A DNA stretch of 32,628 bases from Deltaproteobacteria bacterium. GTDB taxonomy: Bacteria; Myxococcota; SpSt-1050. The stretch covers positions 1 through 32,628 of the forward strand of contig JAOAFA010000083.1 in NCBI GenBank assembly GCA_026416535.1, in the 5' to 3' direction. The position numbers and the translations under genes are program-made. Shown here piece after piece: positions 1 to 9,114 of this stretch. Position 1 is the first letter of the stretch, and each line of letters starts with the position of its first letter. The notes under the pieces were generated by a model that had not been told where the DNA came from, searched no databases, and saw only the letters and a list, made by a program, of their open reading frames with translations.

Positions 1-17
1 ATGTGTATAAGAGACAG
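1..17. other. Tn5/Nextera mosaic-end adapter remnant
   Basis: The window opens with ATGTGTATAAGAGACAG, which is the 3' 17 bases of the 19-bp Tn5 mosaic end used in Nextera-type libraries. Reading frame and protein similarity for the first gene resume directly after it. This stretch is most simply untrimmed sequencing adapter and not chromosomal sequence. Confidence 0.93.
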
Positions 18-475
18 GTCCTGGGGAAGATGAAGATATTCAGGGATTGCCTTTTGTTGGTAGGGCTGGACAGCTTCTCACAAGAATAATCAAGGCTATG
101 GGGTTTGAAAGATCAGATGTGTATATAGCAAATGTGGTAAAGTGTAGACCTCCTCAAAATAGAGCCCCATTTCCTGATGAGATGGATGTGTGTGGTCAAT
201 TTTTAAAAAGACAGATCAAGATTATTATACCGAAAGTCATTATTGCATTGGGAGCAACGGCTGCCTCTTATTTGTTGGGAGACTACAAGATTAAGATTGG
301 ACAGGTCAGATCCAGAGAACTTGTGTATAGAGATGGAGATGTTGAAATTCCCATGGTTGCGACGTTTCATCCTTCCTATGTGTTGAGAAGAGGAGAAACT
401 CCAGAGGTAAAAAGGGAGGTCTGGAAAGATATAAGTATTGCATTGAGGATTATAGGTATGGAGGTAATGAAATAG
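18..475 (+). CDS. Type-4 (Fe-S) uracil-DNA glycosylase, 5'-truncated
   Basis: C-terminal part of a family-4 uracil-DNA glycosylase, which removes uracil from DNA to start base-excision repair. The in-frame reading begins G-PGEDEDIQGLPFVGRAGQLL from about base 17, matching the family's GE(A/G)PG...GxPFVGxxGxLL motif at the uracil pocket. Further on are the conserved KCRPPxNRxPxxxE...C stretch, whose two cysteines are Fe-S cluster ligands in this family, and the catalytic-loop HPSYVLR motif near the C-terminus. The N-terminal third, including the other two cluster cysteines, is missing because the contig starts in an adapter. The true start therefore lies outside the window. The stop TAG is immediately followed by the ATG of nfeD, which suggests translational coupling. 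Confidence 0.92.
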
Positions 476-1792
476 ATGTCTAAGGTTTTTCGATTGGTGA
501 TTTTTACATTATTTGTCTTGTCCCCTTTGACAACGACCGCATCAAAGATTTTAGTTGTAGAGATAAATAGCTCGATAAATCCTGCCACGGTGGACTATCT
601 TAATGATGCAATTAGAGAGGCTACTTTAAAAAAGTATGAAGCAATTGTTATTTTATTGGATACACCAGGGGGTTTGGTAAGTTCTACGAGAGAGATAGTG
701 AAGAGTATTATGTCCAGTGATGTACCTGTTATTGTATATGTATATCCTGATGGTGCTAGGGCTGGTTCTGCTGGAGTATTCATCACTATGGCTGCCCATA
801 TAGCGGCTATGGCACCCGGAACAAATATAGGGGCTGCCCACCCAGTTGAGGCAGGGGGGCAGGATGTTGATAAAAGGGGAGGTAGGGACCTTAAGAGGAA
901 GATAGAGAATGATACAATAGCTTTTATTGAATCAATAGCCGAAAAGAGAAATAGGAATAAGGATTGGGCAATTAGGGCAGTGAGGGATTCAGTCTCTGTT
1001 ACCGCTAGTAAGGCTTTAGAAGAAAAGGTAATTGATGTGGTAGCAAAAGATATAAATGAGCTTTTAATGCGTATTAATGGTATGGAAGTTGAGACAGCTT
1101 CAGGGAAGAAGATCTTAAATACGGGAAATGCAAGCCGCACTGTCTTCCAAATGAATATACGCCAAAAGATTACTAATCTATTTGCAGATCCAAACATAAG
1201 CTATATCCTAATGATGATTGGTATAGTAGGTATTATGATGGAACTTTATCATCCTGGCGTTATTTTCCCAGGCGTGATAGGTGGTATTTCGCTTATTTTA
1301 GCTTTTATGTCCTTTCAAGTAATACCGATTAATTATGGAGCTTTATTATTAATTTTGCTTGGAGTTATATTGATCATTGCAGAACTTTATGTTACAAGCT
1401 ATGGGATATTGAGTATAGGAGCAGCTATCTCGATTATGATTGGATCGTTGCTCCTTGTGAATAAGCTTGATCCAAGGTTTTTATTTGAACCGGGATATGG
1501 AGTGGATAGAAGTATGATATACCTGACAACTCTTGTAATAGTTGGTTTTTTTGCACTCGTGGGATTCTTGGTAGTAAAATCTAGAGTTAAGAAACCTGTA
1601 ATTGGACCAGAGGGGCTTATTGGCAAGACTGCAGAGGTTACCGATAAGATTACTCCTCAGCATGGAGGACGTGTATATGTAGGTGGAGAGTATTGGTTTG
1701 CTGATTCTGATGAAGAGATTGAAAAAGGGGCAAGTGTAGAAATTATAAAGGTTGAAAATTTGAGACTAAAGGTAAGAAAGAAGGTCAATTAA
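476..1792 (+). CDS. nfeD: NfeD-type membrane-bound serine protease (long form)
   Basis: A 438-residue long-form NfeD protein. Residues 1-22 are a signal peptide. Residues 24-200 form a ClpP/SppA-class protease domain with TPGG near 63-66, Ser98 in GARAGSAG as the likely nucleophile and Lys142 in RKIENDT as the likely general base. These match the Ser/Lys dyad known for the Pyrococcus 1510-N protease. Residues 240-330 are several hydrophobic segments, a further segment lies around 345-368, and the last 70 residues fit the NfeD OB-fold domain. The ATG directly abuts the upstream glycosylase stop, with GGAGGT about 10 nt upstream inside that gene. The slipin gene follows 14 bp later. NfeD proteases of this type are known to cleave their stomatin partner, so the pair probably works in membrane quality control. 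Confidence 0.93.
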   Translation: MSKVFRLVIFTLFVLSPLTTTASKILVVEINSSINPATVDYLNDAIREATLKKYEAIVILLDTPGGLVSSTREIVKSIMSSDVPVIVYVYPDGARAGSAGVFITMAAHIAAMAPGTNIGAAHPVEAGGQDVDKRGGRDLKRKIENDTIAFIESIAEKRNRNKDWAIRAVRDSVSVTASKALEEKVIDVVAKDINELLMRINGMEVETASGKKILNTGNASRTVFQMNIRQKITNLFADPNISYILMMIGIVGIMMELYHPGVIFPGVIGGISLILAFMSFQVIPINYGALLLILLGVILIIAELYVTSYGILSIGAAISIMIGSLLLVNKLDPRFLFEPGYGVDRSMIYLTTLVIVGFFALVGFLVVKSRVKKPVIGPEGLIGKTAEVTDKITPQHGGRVYVGGEYWFADSDEEIEKGASVEIIKVENLRLKVRKKVN

Positions 1793-1806
1793 AAAAGGAG
1801 GTTTTT

Positions 1807-2553
1807 ATGGGAAGCTCATTAATTCCGATCGCAATTATAGTGTTTTTGATCCTCTCAGGAATTAAAATCTTAAATGAGTATGAGAGAGGAGTAGTTTTAA
1901 GACTTGGAAAATACACAGGGCAAATAAAGGGACCGGGTATTATATGGATAATCCCGTTTGTTGATAGGATGATAAGAGTGGATTTAAGACTTATTGCTGA
2001 GGATGTTCCAAGTCAAGATATAATAACCAAAGATAACGTATCTATAAAAGTGAATGCTGTAGTTTATTATAGGGTAATGCAGCCTGAGAAGGCAATATTG
2101 GAGGTTTATAATTATTTATATGCTACTAGTCAGCTTGCACAGACAACATTGAGGTCTGTACTTGGTCAGTCAGAGTTGGACGAGCTCTTGGCTCATAGAG
2201 AGAAGATAAACTCACATCTCCAGGAAATCCTTGATAAAGACACTGAAAATTGGGGGATTAAAGTTAGCAAGGTTGAGGTAAAGCATATAGATTTGCCACA
2301 GGAGATGCAAAGGGCAATGGCAAAACAAGCTGAGGCGGAAAGAGAAAGACGGGCAAAGATTATTGCAGCAGATGGTGAGTTCCAGGCGGCAGAGAAACTT
2401 GCTCAAGCAGCCAAGATTATTTCTGAATCTCCAGGAGCGCTACAATTGAGATTTTTACAGACGATGAGGGAGGTTTCTGCAGAACATAATACCACGACTA
2501 TTTTACCCTTACCTATTGAGATTTTCAAACCATTTTTAGAAAAGAAATCTTGA
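1807..2553 (+). CDS. Slipin (stomatin-like SPFH/band-7 protein)
   Basis: A 248-residue slipin. A single hydrophobic N-terminal segment (residues 4-20) is followed by the slipin signature [14 protein letters not shown] and KGPG, then the SPFH/band-7 domain (about 25-185). An alanine/glutamate-rich coiled-coil stretch ([21 protein letters not shown]) comes next, and the protein ends with a conserved LPLPIE(I/L) motif. A strong AAGGAGG ribosome binding site precedes the ATG. The gene lies 14 bp after nfeD, the usual nfeD-slipin operon, in which slipin oligomers form membrane scaffolds and the NfeD protease acts on the slipin C-terminus. Confidence 0.93.
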   Translation: MGSSLIPIAIIVFLILSGIKILNEYERGVVLRLGKYTGQIKGPGIIWIIPFVDRMIRVDLRLIAEDVPSQDIITKDNVSIKVNAVVYYRVMQPEKAILEVYNYLYATSQLAQTTLRSVLGQSELDELLAHREKINSHLQEILDKDTENWGIKVSKVEVKHIDLPQEMQRAMAKQAEAERERRAKIIAADGEFQAAEKLAQAAKIISESPGALQLRFLQTMREVSAEHNTTTILPLPIEIFKPFLEKKS

Positions 2554-2578
2554 TATTATGTTTAGATGAGGTTTATTT

Positions 2579-2920
2579 ATGAAAATTGTATTTTTTTTAA
2601 TGTTTTTATTCTTTATTGCTGAGGAAATGGTTTTTGCAGTAGAGTGTAGATGTGGTGATCCGGGTGTTACTCTTCTTGTTGTAGAAGGTTGTAAAGATTG
2701 GGAGGATGCTACGAAATGTTCGGGATGGGCATCTGTTGCTCATGCGAATGGAAGGGATGAAAATGACTTGTTTCCTGATAAAACCAAGTTAACTGCTTAT
2801 GATTGCACCATTCAGATAAACTGTCCGTTAGGTGGTAATACCAATGATACGGGTTCAATAATAACTGAAGAAAAGAAGGAGGATGACTCGGGCTTTTGCT
2901 CTATACAGGGGTTAGAATAA
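2579..2920 (+). CDS. Small cysteine-rich secreted protein, unknown function
   Basis: A 113-residue protein with a clear signal peptide (hydrophobic residues 3-14, probable cleavage near VFA-VE at 20/21). The mature part is short and holds seven cysteines (23, 25, 38, 47, 76, 82, 107), suggesting a disulfide-stabilised exported protein. I recognise no family. It lies 25 bp after the slipin gene on the same strand and may be the last gene of that operon. Its stop is about 55 bp from the convergent lon stop, and no strong terminator hairpin is visible between them. Confidence 0.7.
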   Translation: MKIVFFLMFLFFIAEEMVFAVECRCGDPGVTLLVVEGCKDWEDATKCSGWASVAHANGRDENDLFPDKTKLTAYDCTIQINCPLGGNTNDTGSIITEEKKEDDSGFCSIQGLE

Positions 2921-2974
2921 TTAGATGATATTAGGTATTTAAGATAACTTATTATTTTTTTGGTGAGTTCCGAG

Positions 2975-5317
2975 TTAATGAGAAGTAGAAAATAAGAAGT
3001 CAATTACCTCTTTTGCACTTTTGGCTGTTTTGACCGTGAGTTTTTTTAGTATTGAAGGTGGTATCTCTGTGAGATCTTTTTGATTATCATCTGGGATAAT
3101 TACGGTCTTTATACCTGATCGTGTAGCTGCAAGTAGCTTTTCTTTGATGCCCCCTACTGGAAGTAGTCTCCCTTTGATTGTAATCTCGCCGGTGAGTGCT
3201 ATATCTGTTGATATTGGTTTGTTTTTTAGTAAGGAGTATATAGAAAGTGCTATTGCTAGGCCTGCTGAGGGTCCATCTTTGGGTACAGCTCCTGCGGGGA
3301 CGTGGACGTGAATTTCGCGCGTCATAAACACTTCGGTATTTATCCCAAGACTTTCAGCCGTAGATCTTAAGAAGGTAAGGGCAGTGTGTGCGGATTCCTT
3401 CATAATATCTCCAAGATGTCCTGTGAGAGTAAGGCCAGGCTTTCCGTTCATAAGGGCAGATTCTATCGTTAGAATTTCTCCGCCAAATGGTGTCCAAGCA
3501 AGTCCATGAATCATCCCGGGTTCTTTAAATTCTCCTTTTAAATCGAGATTGTATTTTCTGACCCCCAGTAACTTATTCACAGTTTTCCCATTTATTATGT
3601 GAGTGTATTTTTTCTTTTCTACTTTTTCTCTGACAATCTTTCTAATAACTGATGATATCTCCCTTTCAAGACTTCTTACTCCAGCTTCTCTTGTGTAGTA
3701 TCTGATTATTTCTATAATGGCAGAATTTTTTATTTTAAGATTTAAGTCATTGGCACCGTTTTCTATGAGTTGTCTTGGAATTATATGCCGTTTTGCTATT
3801 TCAATCTTCTCCTCTTCGGTATATCCTGAGAGAAATATCATTTCCATTCTATCTTTTAGAGGTTCTGGTATTGTGTCAGGATGATTTGCTGTGGTAATAA
3901 AAAGAACCCTTGATAGATCAAACGGCAATCCTATGAAGTGGTCAACAAATGAATTATTCTGTTCAGGGTCAAGAACTTCAAGAAGTGCGGATGATGGATC
4001 GCCACGGTAATCAAGACCAATTTTATCTACCTCATCGAGCATAAAAACAGGATTTGATGAACCAGCATTTTTTATTCCTTGAATGATCTTTCCTGGGAGT
4101 GCCCCTACATATGTCCTTCTATGTCCTCTTATCTCCGCTTCGTCTCTAATGCCTCCTAGAGAGATTCTGACAAATTTTCTGCCCATTGCACGCGCGATAG
4201 ATCTTCCTAGGGATGTCTTACCAACACCTGGAGGTCCAATAAAGCATAGTATAGGACCTTTATGGTCTTTTTTTACCATTCTAACGCTTAGAAATTCTAG
4301 TATTCGTTCCTTTATTTTCTCAAGATCGTAATGGTCTTCATCTAGTATCTTTTTTGCCTCTTCTAGGATGATGTTGTCATCTGTGTAGATGTTCCAAGGT
4401 AATGAGATTACCCAATCAATGTAGTTTCTAATTACGCTTGCCTCGGCAGAATCGGAATGCATTGATTCAAGGCGGTTAATCTGTTTTTCCATTTCCTTTT
4501 TGACTTCTTGAGGCATGTTCATCTGTAGAATCTTTTGTCTTAGTTCCTCAATGTCACTCATTTCCTTACCAATTCCAAGTTCTTTTTGAATTGCTCTGAG
4601 TTGCTCCATCAGTAGATACTGTCGCTGACTCTTATCCATCTCCTCTTTGACTCTATCTTGAATTCTCTGTTGGACTTGATATACCTCTGTTTCTCTTAAG
4701 ATAAACTCGTTTACCTTTTTTAGGCGTTTTATGGGGTCTGGTTCCTCTAAGATGAGCTGTGCATCCTCTATTTTCAAAGTTAGATTTGGGACTATTATAT
4801 CAGCCAATCTGCCAGGGTCGTTTATAGTTTGAACAAGAGAGAGAAATTCTTGGGAAAAATGCTTTCCTAATGCCTCCATCTTTTTGATGTTTTCTCTAAT
4901 TGTTCTTACAAGCGCCTCGGTCTCAATGGAAAAATCAGCAACAGGTAATTCCTTAATAATGTTGATCTTAACTTTGAAAATAGGGTTTTCAGCTAAAAAC
5001 TCTATTACCCTTGCCTTGGCAATACCTTGAAGAATTATCCTTGTTCTACCATCTTGAAGCTTTCGCATTCGTTGTATTATACATACAGTGCCAACTCTAT
5101 AGATATCCTGGGACGATGGTTCTTCTATATTGCTATCTCTTTGGGTTAGGCAAAGTATCATCCTTCCTCGTAAAAGCGCCTCATCTATAGCCTTATAGGA
5201 TATTGGTCTAGAAGCGACTAATGGGATGAGCATATATGGGAATATTACTATGTCTTTAATAGGAAGTGCTATTATCTCTTCCGGGATTATAAATGAGTCT
5301 TCAAGTCTTTCATTCAT
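2975..5317 (-). CDS. lon: ATP-dependent protease Lon
   Basis: A 780-residue Lon, full length for a bacterial LonA. It comprises the N-terminal substrate-recognition domain (about 14-208), a coiled-coil linker (210-300), an AAA+ module with Walker A GPPGVGKT (361-368) and Walker B FMLDEVD (426-431), and the C-terminal Ser-Lys peptidase domain with Ser684 in DGPSAG and Lys725 in GGIKEKLLAA. Lon degrades misfolded and selected regulatory proteins in the cytosol, driven by ATP. The start ATG lies 3 nt after the hsp20 stop, so the two genes are co-transcribed and probably co-induced by heat or unfolded proteins. All catalytic residues are present. Confidence 0.97.
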   Translation of the reverse strand: MNERLEDSFIIPEEIIALPIKDIVIFPYMLIPLVASRPISYKAIDEALLRGRMILCLTQRDSNIEEPSSQDIYRVGTVCIIQRMRKLQDGRTRIILQGIAKARVIEFLAENPIFKVKINIIKELPVADFSIETEALVRTIRENIKKMEALGKHFSQEFLSLVQTINDPGRLADIIVPNLTLKIEDAQLILEEPDPIKRLKKVNEFILRETEVYQVQQRIQDRVKEEMDKSQRQYLLMEQLRAIQKELGIGKEMSDIEELRQKILQMNMPQEVKKEMEKQINRLESMHSDSAEASVIRNYIDWVISLPWNIYTDDNIILEEAKKILDEDHYDLEKIKERILEFLSVRMVKKDHKGPILCFIGPPGVGKTSLGRSIARAMGRKFVRISLGGIRDEAEIRGHRRTYVGALPGKIIQGIKNAGSSNPVFMLDEVDKIGLDYRGDPSSALLEVLDPEQNNSFVDHFIGLPFDLSRVLFITTANHPDTIPEPLKDRMEMIFLSGYTEEEKIEIAKRHIIPRQLIENGANDLNLKIKNSAIIEIIRYYTREAGVRSLEREISSVIRKIVREKVEKKKYTHIINGKTVNKLLGVRKYNLDLKGEFKEPGMIHGLAWTPFGGEILTIESALMNGKPGLTLTGHLGDIMKESAHTALTFLRSTAESLGINTEVFMTREIHVHVPAGAVPKDGPSAGLAIALSIYSLLKNKPISTDIALTGEITIKGRLLPVGGIKEKLLAATRSGIKTVIIPDDNQKDLTEIPPSILKKLTVKTAKSAKEVIDFLFSTSH

Positions 5318-5320
5318 AAT

Positions 5321-5773
5321 CTAATCCTCGAAATTTATTTCAACCTCCCTTTTTTCTCCGCGCCTTTCCTCGATCCTTTTTAGTTTTAGTGTAAGAACCC
5401 CGTTTTTGTATTCGCCGGTTATGCTCTTTGTGTCACATGCCTGAGGAAGTTCAATGACTCTTTTTATTGAGCCATAAGGTCTCTCCATCCAAATATAATT
5501 TACTTTTTCTTCCTTTGCACTGTCTGGTTTTGTCCCCTCTATGAAAAGCTTGTTTTTACTTACGAATACTTTTATATCTCCCTTTTTTAATCCCGGAATT
5601 TCAGCCTGAATAAAAACTTCGCTTTTAACTTCGTATATATCAACAGGAATGTGTATGTTATTTGATTCACTTATTAGATCTGTGTCTAATCCTGAGAATT
5701 CACGTATTAGTCTTTCCATCTCCCTCTTAATAAGGAGGATTCTTTCATAAGACTCTCTGGATATTGAACCCAT
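5321..5773 (-). CDS. hsp20: Hsp20/alpha-crystallin small heat-shock protein
   Basis: A 150-residue small heat-shock chaperone. The alpha-crystallin domain starts at about residue 41 with IPVDIYE and includes AEIPGLKKGDIKV, the ERPYGSIKR stretch, and the family hallmark NGVLTLKLKR near 128-137. Small heat-shock proteins bind unfolding clients without ATP and hold them for refolding or degradation. The ATG has a good GGAGGT ribosome binding site 9 nt upstream. The lon ATG lies 3 nt after this gene's stop, which couples a holdase with a protease in one transcript. Confidence 0.93.
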   Translation of the reverse strand: MGSISRESYERILLIKREMERLIREFSGLDTDLISESNNIHIPVDIYEVKSEVFIQAEIPGLKKGDIKVFVSKNKLFIEGTKPDSAKEEKVNYIWMERPYGSIKRVIELPQACDTKSITGEYKNGVLTLKLKRIEERRGEKREVEINFED

Positions 5774-5803
5774 ATATTGGGACCTCCGTAAAGACTTGGT
5801 AAT

Positions 5804-5832
5804 GTTATAACCTGAAAAATCAGTTTATACAA
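5804..5832 (-). promoter_or_regulatory. Probable sigma-70-type promoter of hsp20-lon
   Basis: Read on the minus strand: TTGTAT (-35, weak), a 17-nt spacer, then TATAAC (-10, five of six consensus bases), about 30 nt upstream of the hsp20 ATG and its GGAGGT site. No convincing sigma-32 element (CTTGAAA...CCCCAT) or CIRCE-like inverted repeat was seen on this strand, so how heat induction works is unclear. Confidence 0.4.
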
Positions 5833-5859
5833 ATAAAAATATTTAAGTACAAATCAAAA

Positions 5860-6260
5860 TGAGTTTTTTGCGATGTGCTGGGATATGAGTAAAATAAGGC
5901 ATCTACAAGATGCCTCTCAAAAAAATTCCAACAGCTTTGTGAGTGAAAAACTTTTTGGTATATTCTTCTTAAAACAAATTCTATCTCTTGAAAAGATGAA
6001 ATGCAATAGCGAAAATAAGCATAATGGATAAAATTGTATATGGATTTGAGGGACACACGATAAGTGGGATATAGAAGATAAACATAATGATAGGGATGGA
6101 GATGATAGTTATAATAAGATATGTTGGTTAGTCATCACTTTTTTATATTGCAACAGCTCAAACTATACATTAATAGCTTTGGAATAAAATTACTACTAAG
6201 AAGCGAGCTGTTAATAGTTGATTACGAGTTGTGGATACTGGGTTTATACAATGTGTGAGG
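5860..6260. repeat. Dispersed diverged repeat, copy A, with palindromic hairpin
   Basis: This non-coding stretch shares ordered blocks with 24721-25220. Shared landmarks are TGAGTTYTTTRCGATG at the left edge, then AGTAAAATRAGGYATCT, a perfect 8-bp-stem hairpin, and TCARAAAAATTC. Weaker shared blocks follow (TTGATATAT-like, CTTGAAAAG-like, ATTGC..AAGCT-like and GAGCWGTTAWTRGT-like) in the same order and orientation. The element sits between divergent hsp20 and valS. It is broken by stops in every frame and most resembles a decayed mobile element or a conserved untranslated element. The right edge is approximate. Confidence 0.5.
5897..5915. other. Palindromic hairpin of repeat copy A
   Basis: AGGCATCT-ACA-AGATGCCT is a perfect 8-bp stem with a 3-nt loop. 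Compared with the hairpin at 24765-24783, one base pair is changed on both sides (C-G here, T-A there) and the loop is the reverse complement (ACA versus TGT). The stem is followed by CTCAAAAAAATTCC and not by a T-tract, so it does not look like a simple plus-strand terminator. Confidence 0.65.
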
Positions 6261-6386
6261 TAAAAAATGGAAATAGCAATCATCTATGAGGTTGCAGTGA
6301 ATTTTTTGGACAAAACATTTATTTTATAGTAGATAAGAGCGGTTTTTCTTTGAAGAGGCCTATTTTAAAATATTGGAGGTCTTATT
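6261..6386. other. Untranslated leader region upstream of valS
   Basis: AT-rich sequence without a supported gene. A possible weak promoter is TTGGAC near 6307 followed 18 nt later by TAGATA. The last bases hold TTGGAGGTC, the ribosome binding site of valS. No T-box or riboswitch fold was recognised. Confidence 0.3.
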
Positions 6387-9098
6387 ATGGAGGTCATCCT
6401 TGATAAGAATTATAATCCGCAGGATATAGAGAAGAAGTGGTACGATTTCTGGATTGAAAAGAATGTATTTTCTCCCGATAAAGGTAATAATAAGAGAGGT
6501 AGATTTTCGATAGTCATCCCACCACCTAACGTTACTGGGTCACTTCATATGGGTCATGCCCTTACAGTGACAATTGAGGACATTTTTGTAAGGTGGCATA
6601 GGATGAGACAAGAGAGGACTTTATGGCTTCCTGGGACTGATCATGCGGGTATAGCTACTCAGATGGTAGTAGAAAGGGAGCTTGCAAAAGAGGGTATTAC
6701 ACGGCATCAGCTTGGAAGGCGTGAGTTTTTGAAGAGGGTATGGGAATGGAAAGATAAGTATGGCAATAGGATTATTGAGCAGCTTAAATTACTTGGTGCC
6801 TCTTGTGATTGGTCAAGGCTTAGGTTTACGCTTGACGAACAGCTATCTAGAGCTGTTACTAGAGCATTTGTTTTATTGTTTAATGAAGGGCTCATTTATC
6901 GGGATTTTAGGCTAATCAATTGGTGTCCGAGGTGTCAGACAGCTTTGTCTGATTTGGAGGTGGATTATGAGGAGAATATCAAAGGGGAAATGTATTCATT
7001 TGCCTATCCGCTGTGCGATGGCGGAGAGATTATTGTTGCAACTACAAGACCTGAGACTATGTTAGGGGATACCGCTGTGGCTGTTCACCCTGAAGATGTT
7101 AGATATAAGCATTTAATTGGGAAAATGATTAGGCATCCAATTTTAGGATATGATCTACCTATTATAGCGGATGAGAGGCTCGTGGATATTGGATTTGGGA
7201 CAGGTGCTGTAAAGGTTACCCCTGCCCATGATTTTAATGATTTTGAGACAGGAAAGCGGCACGGTCTTAAGAATATTAATATCTTAACGGATGACGGATG
7301 TATTAATGAAAATGGTGGGAAATTTAAAGGAATGAAAGTATTGGAGGCAAGAAGGGCGGTTAAGGAGGAGTTGAAGAGGTTAGGATTGGAGAGGGGAACT
7401 AAGGAACACATTATGTCTATTGGAAGATGTCAGAGGTGTCATGAGATTGTTGAGCCATATTTGTCAACTCAATGGTTTGTAATGACGAAGCCTCTTGCAG
7501 AGCCTGCCATTGAGGCAGTTGAAAAGGGTATTGTAAAGATTATACCAGAGAATTGGACAAAGACATACTTTCATTGGATGAAAAATATAACTGATTGGTG
7601 TATCTCAAGACAGCTTTGGTGGGGTCATCAAATACCAGCATATTATTGTACGGATTGTTCTAGGATCCCAGAAGATCGTAACCGTATACCTGTTGGTGCC
7701 AAACCAATAGTATCTGAGGCGGAGGTTAAGTTCTGTCCGTTGTGTAACAACTCAAGCATTATTCGAGATCCAGATGTGTTGGATACGTGGTTCTCATCTG
7801 CATTGTGGCCATTTTCGACCTTGGGTTGGCCTGATGATACAAAGGATATGAGAGATTTTTATCCTACTGATCTGATGGAAACAGGGTTTGATATTTTATT
7901 TTTCTGGGTAGCAAGGATGATGATGATGGGAATCCACTTTACCAATCCTGGGCAACCTCTTGATAAAAGGGTACCATTTAGGACCATATATCTTCATGCC
8001 ATGGTGCGAGATGAAAAAGGTCAGAAGATGAGTAAGACTAAGGGGAATGTTATTGATCCCATAGATGTGACATCTAAATATGGGGCTGATGCCCTAAGAT
8101 TTACTCTAGCCTCAATGGCTGCCCAGGGGCATGATGTTAAGTTGTCAATGGAGAGAGTTGAAGGTTATAAACACTTTGGGACGAAGCTTTATAATAGTGC
8201 TAGATTCATATTAATGAATCTTAAGGATTTTCATAAGGTGGATTTGTCGTTACCGCTTTCTTGTTATGACCGTTATTTTTTAGTGCGGATAAAAAAGCTT
8301 GCTAATTGTGTAAATGAATCTCTTTCGAATTATCGTATTGATGAGGCTGCTAATTCAATATACCATTTTGTGTGGCATGAGTTTTGCGATTGGTATTTGG
8401 AGTTGGCAAAGCCATTCATTTATCAAGTTGAAGATAAAAGTCGAAGGGAGGCCACCTTATCCGTACTTTTGGTCTCTCTTGATTATATTTTGAGGCTTTT
8501 GCATCCTTTTATGCCGTTTATTACAGAAGAGCTATGGCAAAAGATAAGGGTTTTTGTGGATAGTAGATCTGATGTGTTGGCAGAGGCAGAATATCCGTCG
8601 AGTGATGCTAAGGAAGTCGATGTTGACGCTGAGAGAAAAACTGAGAAGGTAATAAAGATTGTCTCTTCTTTGAGAACTTTTAGAACCGAACATCAAATAG
8701 ATAATTTGAGAAAGTTGAGAGTGCTAATAAATAAGGATTTAGAATTAGATGAACTTGAGAAAATATCTTTGATTAGGCTTGCAAATATTGAATCTATAGA
8801 GAAGGTAGATTCAAGGCCTCATAGATCATTTGTGGTGCCTCTTTTGGATGTTGGTCTTGAGCTTTATGTCAGTGCTGAGGGTACTATAGATATTGAGAAG
8901 GAAATGAACAGATTAAAGAAGGAGCTTGATAAGACAGAGAGGGATCTAGAATTGATCAGACAGAAGATGTCAGATAATAACTTCTTATCCAAAGCACCGC
9001 CAGATGTGATAGAGGGTACTAACCTGCGGTTTGAAGAATTGAGCAAGAAGGTTTTAAGACTTAGAGAGTTAGTTAAAGAAATAGAAGGCATTATGTAA
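6387..9098 (+). CDS. valS: Valyl-tRNA synthetase
   Basis: A 903-residue class I synthetase that attaches valine to tRNA-Val in the cytosol. The ATP-binding HIGH motif appears as HMGH (54-57) in PPPNVTGSLHMGHAL, followed by LPGTDHAGIATQ. The editing (CP1) domain carries TTRPETMLGDTAVAVHP near 218-234. The KMSKS loop appears as KMSKTKGNVIDP near 547. Cysteine pairs CPRC (about 178), CQRC, CTDC and CPLC could be metal ligands. The C-terminus is a long charged coiled coil (about 840-903) typical of ValS. GGAGGTC lies 8 nt before the ATG. It is followed after 13 bp by nadC. Confidence 0.97.
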   Translation: MEVILDKNYNPQDIEKKWYDFWIEKNVFSPDKGNNKRGRFSIVIPPPNVTGSLHMGHALTVTIEDIFVRWHRMRQERTLWLPGTDHAGIATQMVVERELAKEGITRHQLGRREFLKRVWEWKDKYGNRIIEQLKLLGASCDWSRLRFTLDEQLSRAVTRAFVLLFNEGLIYRDFRLINWCPRCQTALSDLEVDYEENIKGEMYSFAYPLCDGGEIIVATTRPETMLGDTAVAVHPEDVRYKHLIGKMIRHPILGYDLPIIADERLVDIGFGTGAVKVTPAHDFNDFETGKRHGLKNINILTDDGCINENGGKFKGMKVLEARRAVKEELKRLGLERGTKEHIMSIGRCQRCHEIVEPYLSTQWFVMTKPLAEPAIEAVEKGIVKIIPENWTKTYFHWMKNITDWCISRQLWWGHQIPAYYCTDCSRIPEDRNRIPVGAKPIVSEAEVKFCPLCNNSSIIRDPDVLDTWFSSALWPFSTLGWPDDTKDMRDFYPTDLMETGFDILFFWVARMMMMGIHFTNPGQPLDKRVPFRTIYLHAMVRDEKGQKMSKTKGNVIDPIDVTSKYGADALRFTLASMAAQGHDVKLSMERVEGYKHFGTKLYNSARFILMNLKDFHKVDLSLPLSCYDRYFLVRIKKLANCVNESLSNYRIDEAANSIYHFVWHEFCDWYLELAKPFIYQVEDKSRREATLSVLLVSLDYILRLLHPFMPFITEELWQKIRVFVDSRSDVLAEAEYPSSDAKEVDVDAERKTEKVIKIVSSLRTFRTEHQIDNLRKLRVLINKDLELDELEKISLIRLANIESIEKVDSRPHRSFVVPLLDVGLELYVSAEGTIDIEKEMNRLKKELDKTERDLELIRQKMSDNNFLSKAPPDVIEGTNLRFEELSKKVLRLRELVKEIEGIM

Positions 9099-9114
9099 AT
9101 AAGGGGGTGAGATG

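Noticed and set aside
595-1197. 200-codon minus-strand open frame opposite nfeD
   Set aside because: It lies entirely antisense to the well-supported NfeD protease domain, and its translation is low-complexity Ser/Ile-rich without motifs.
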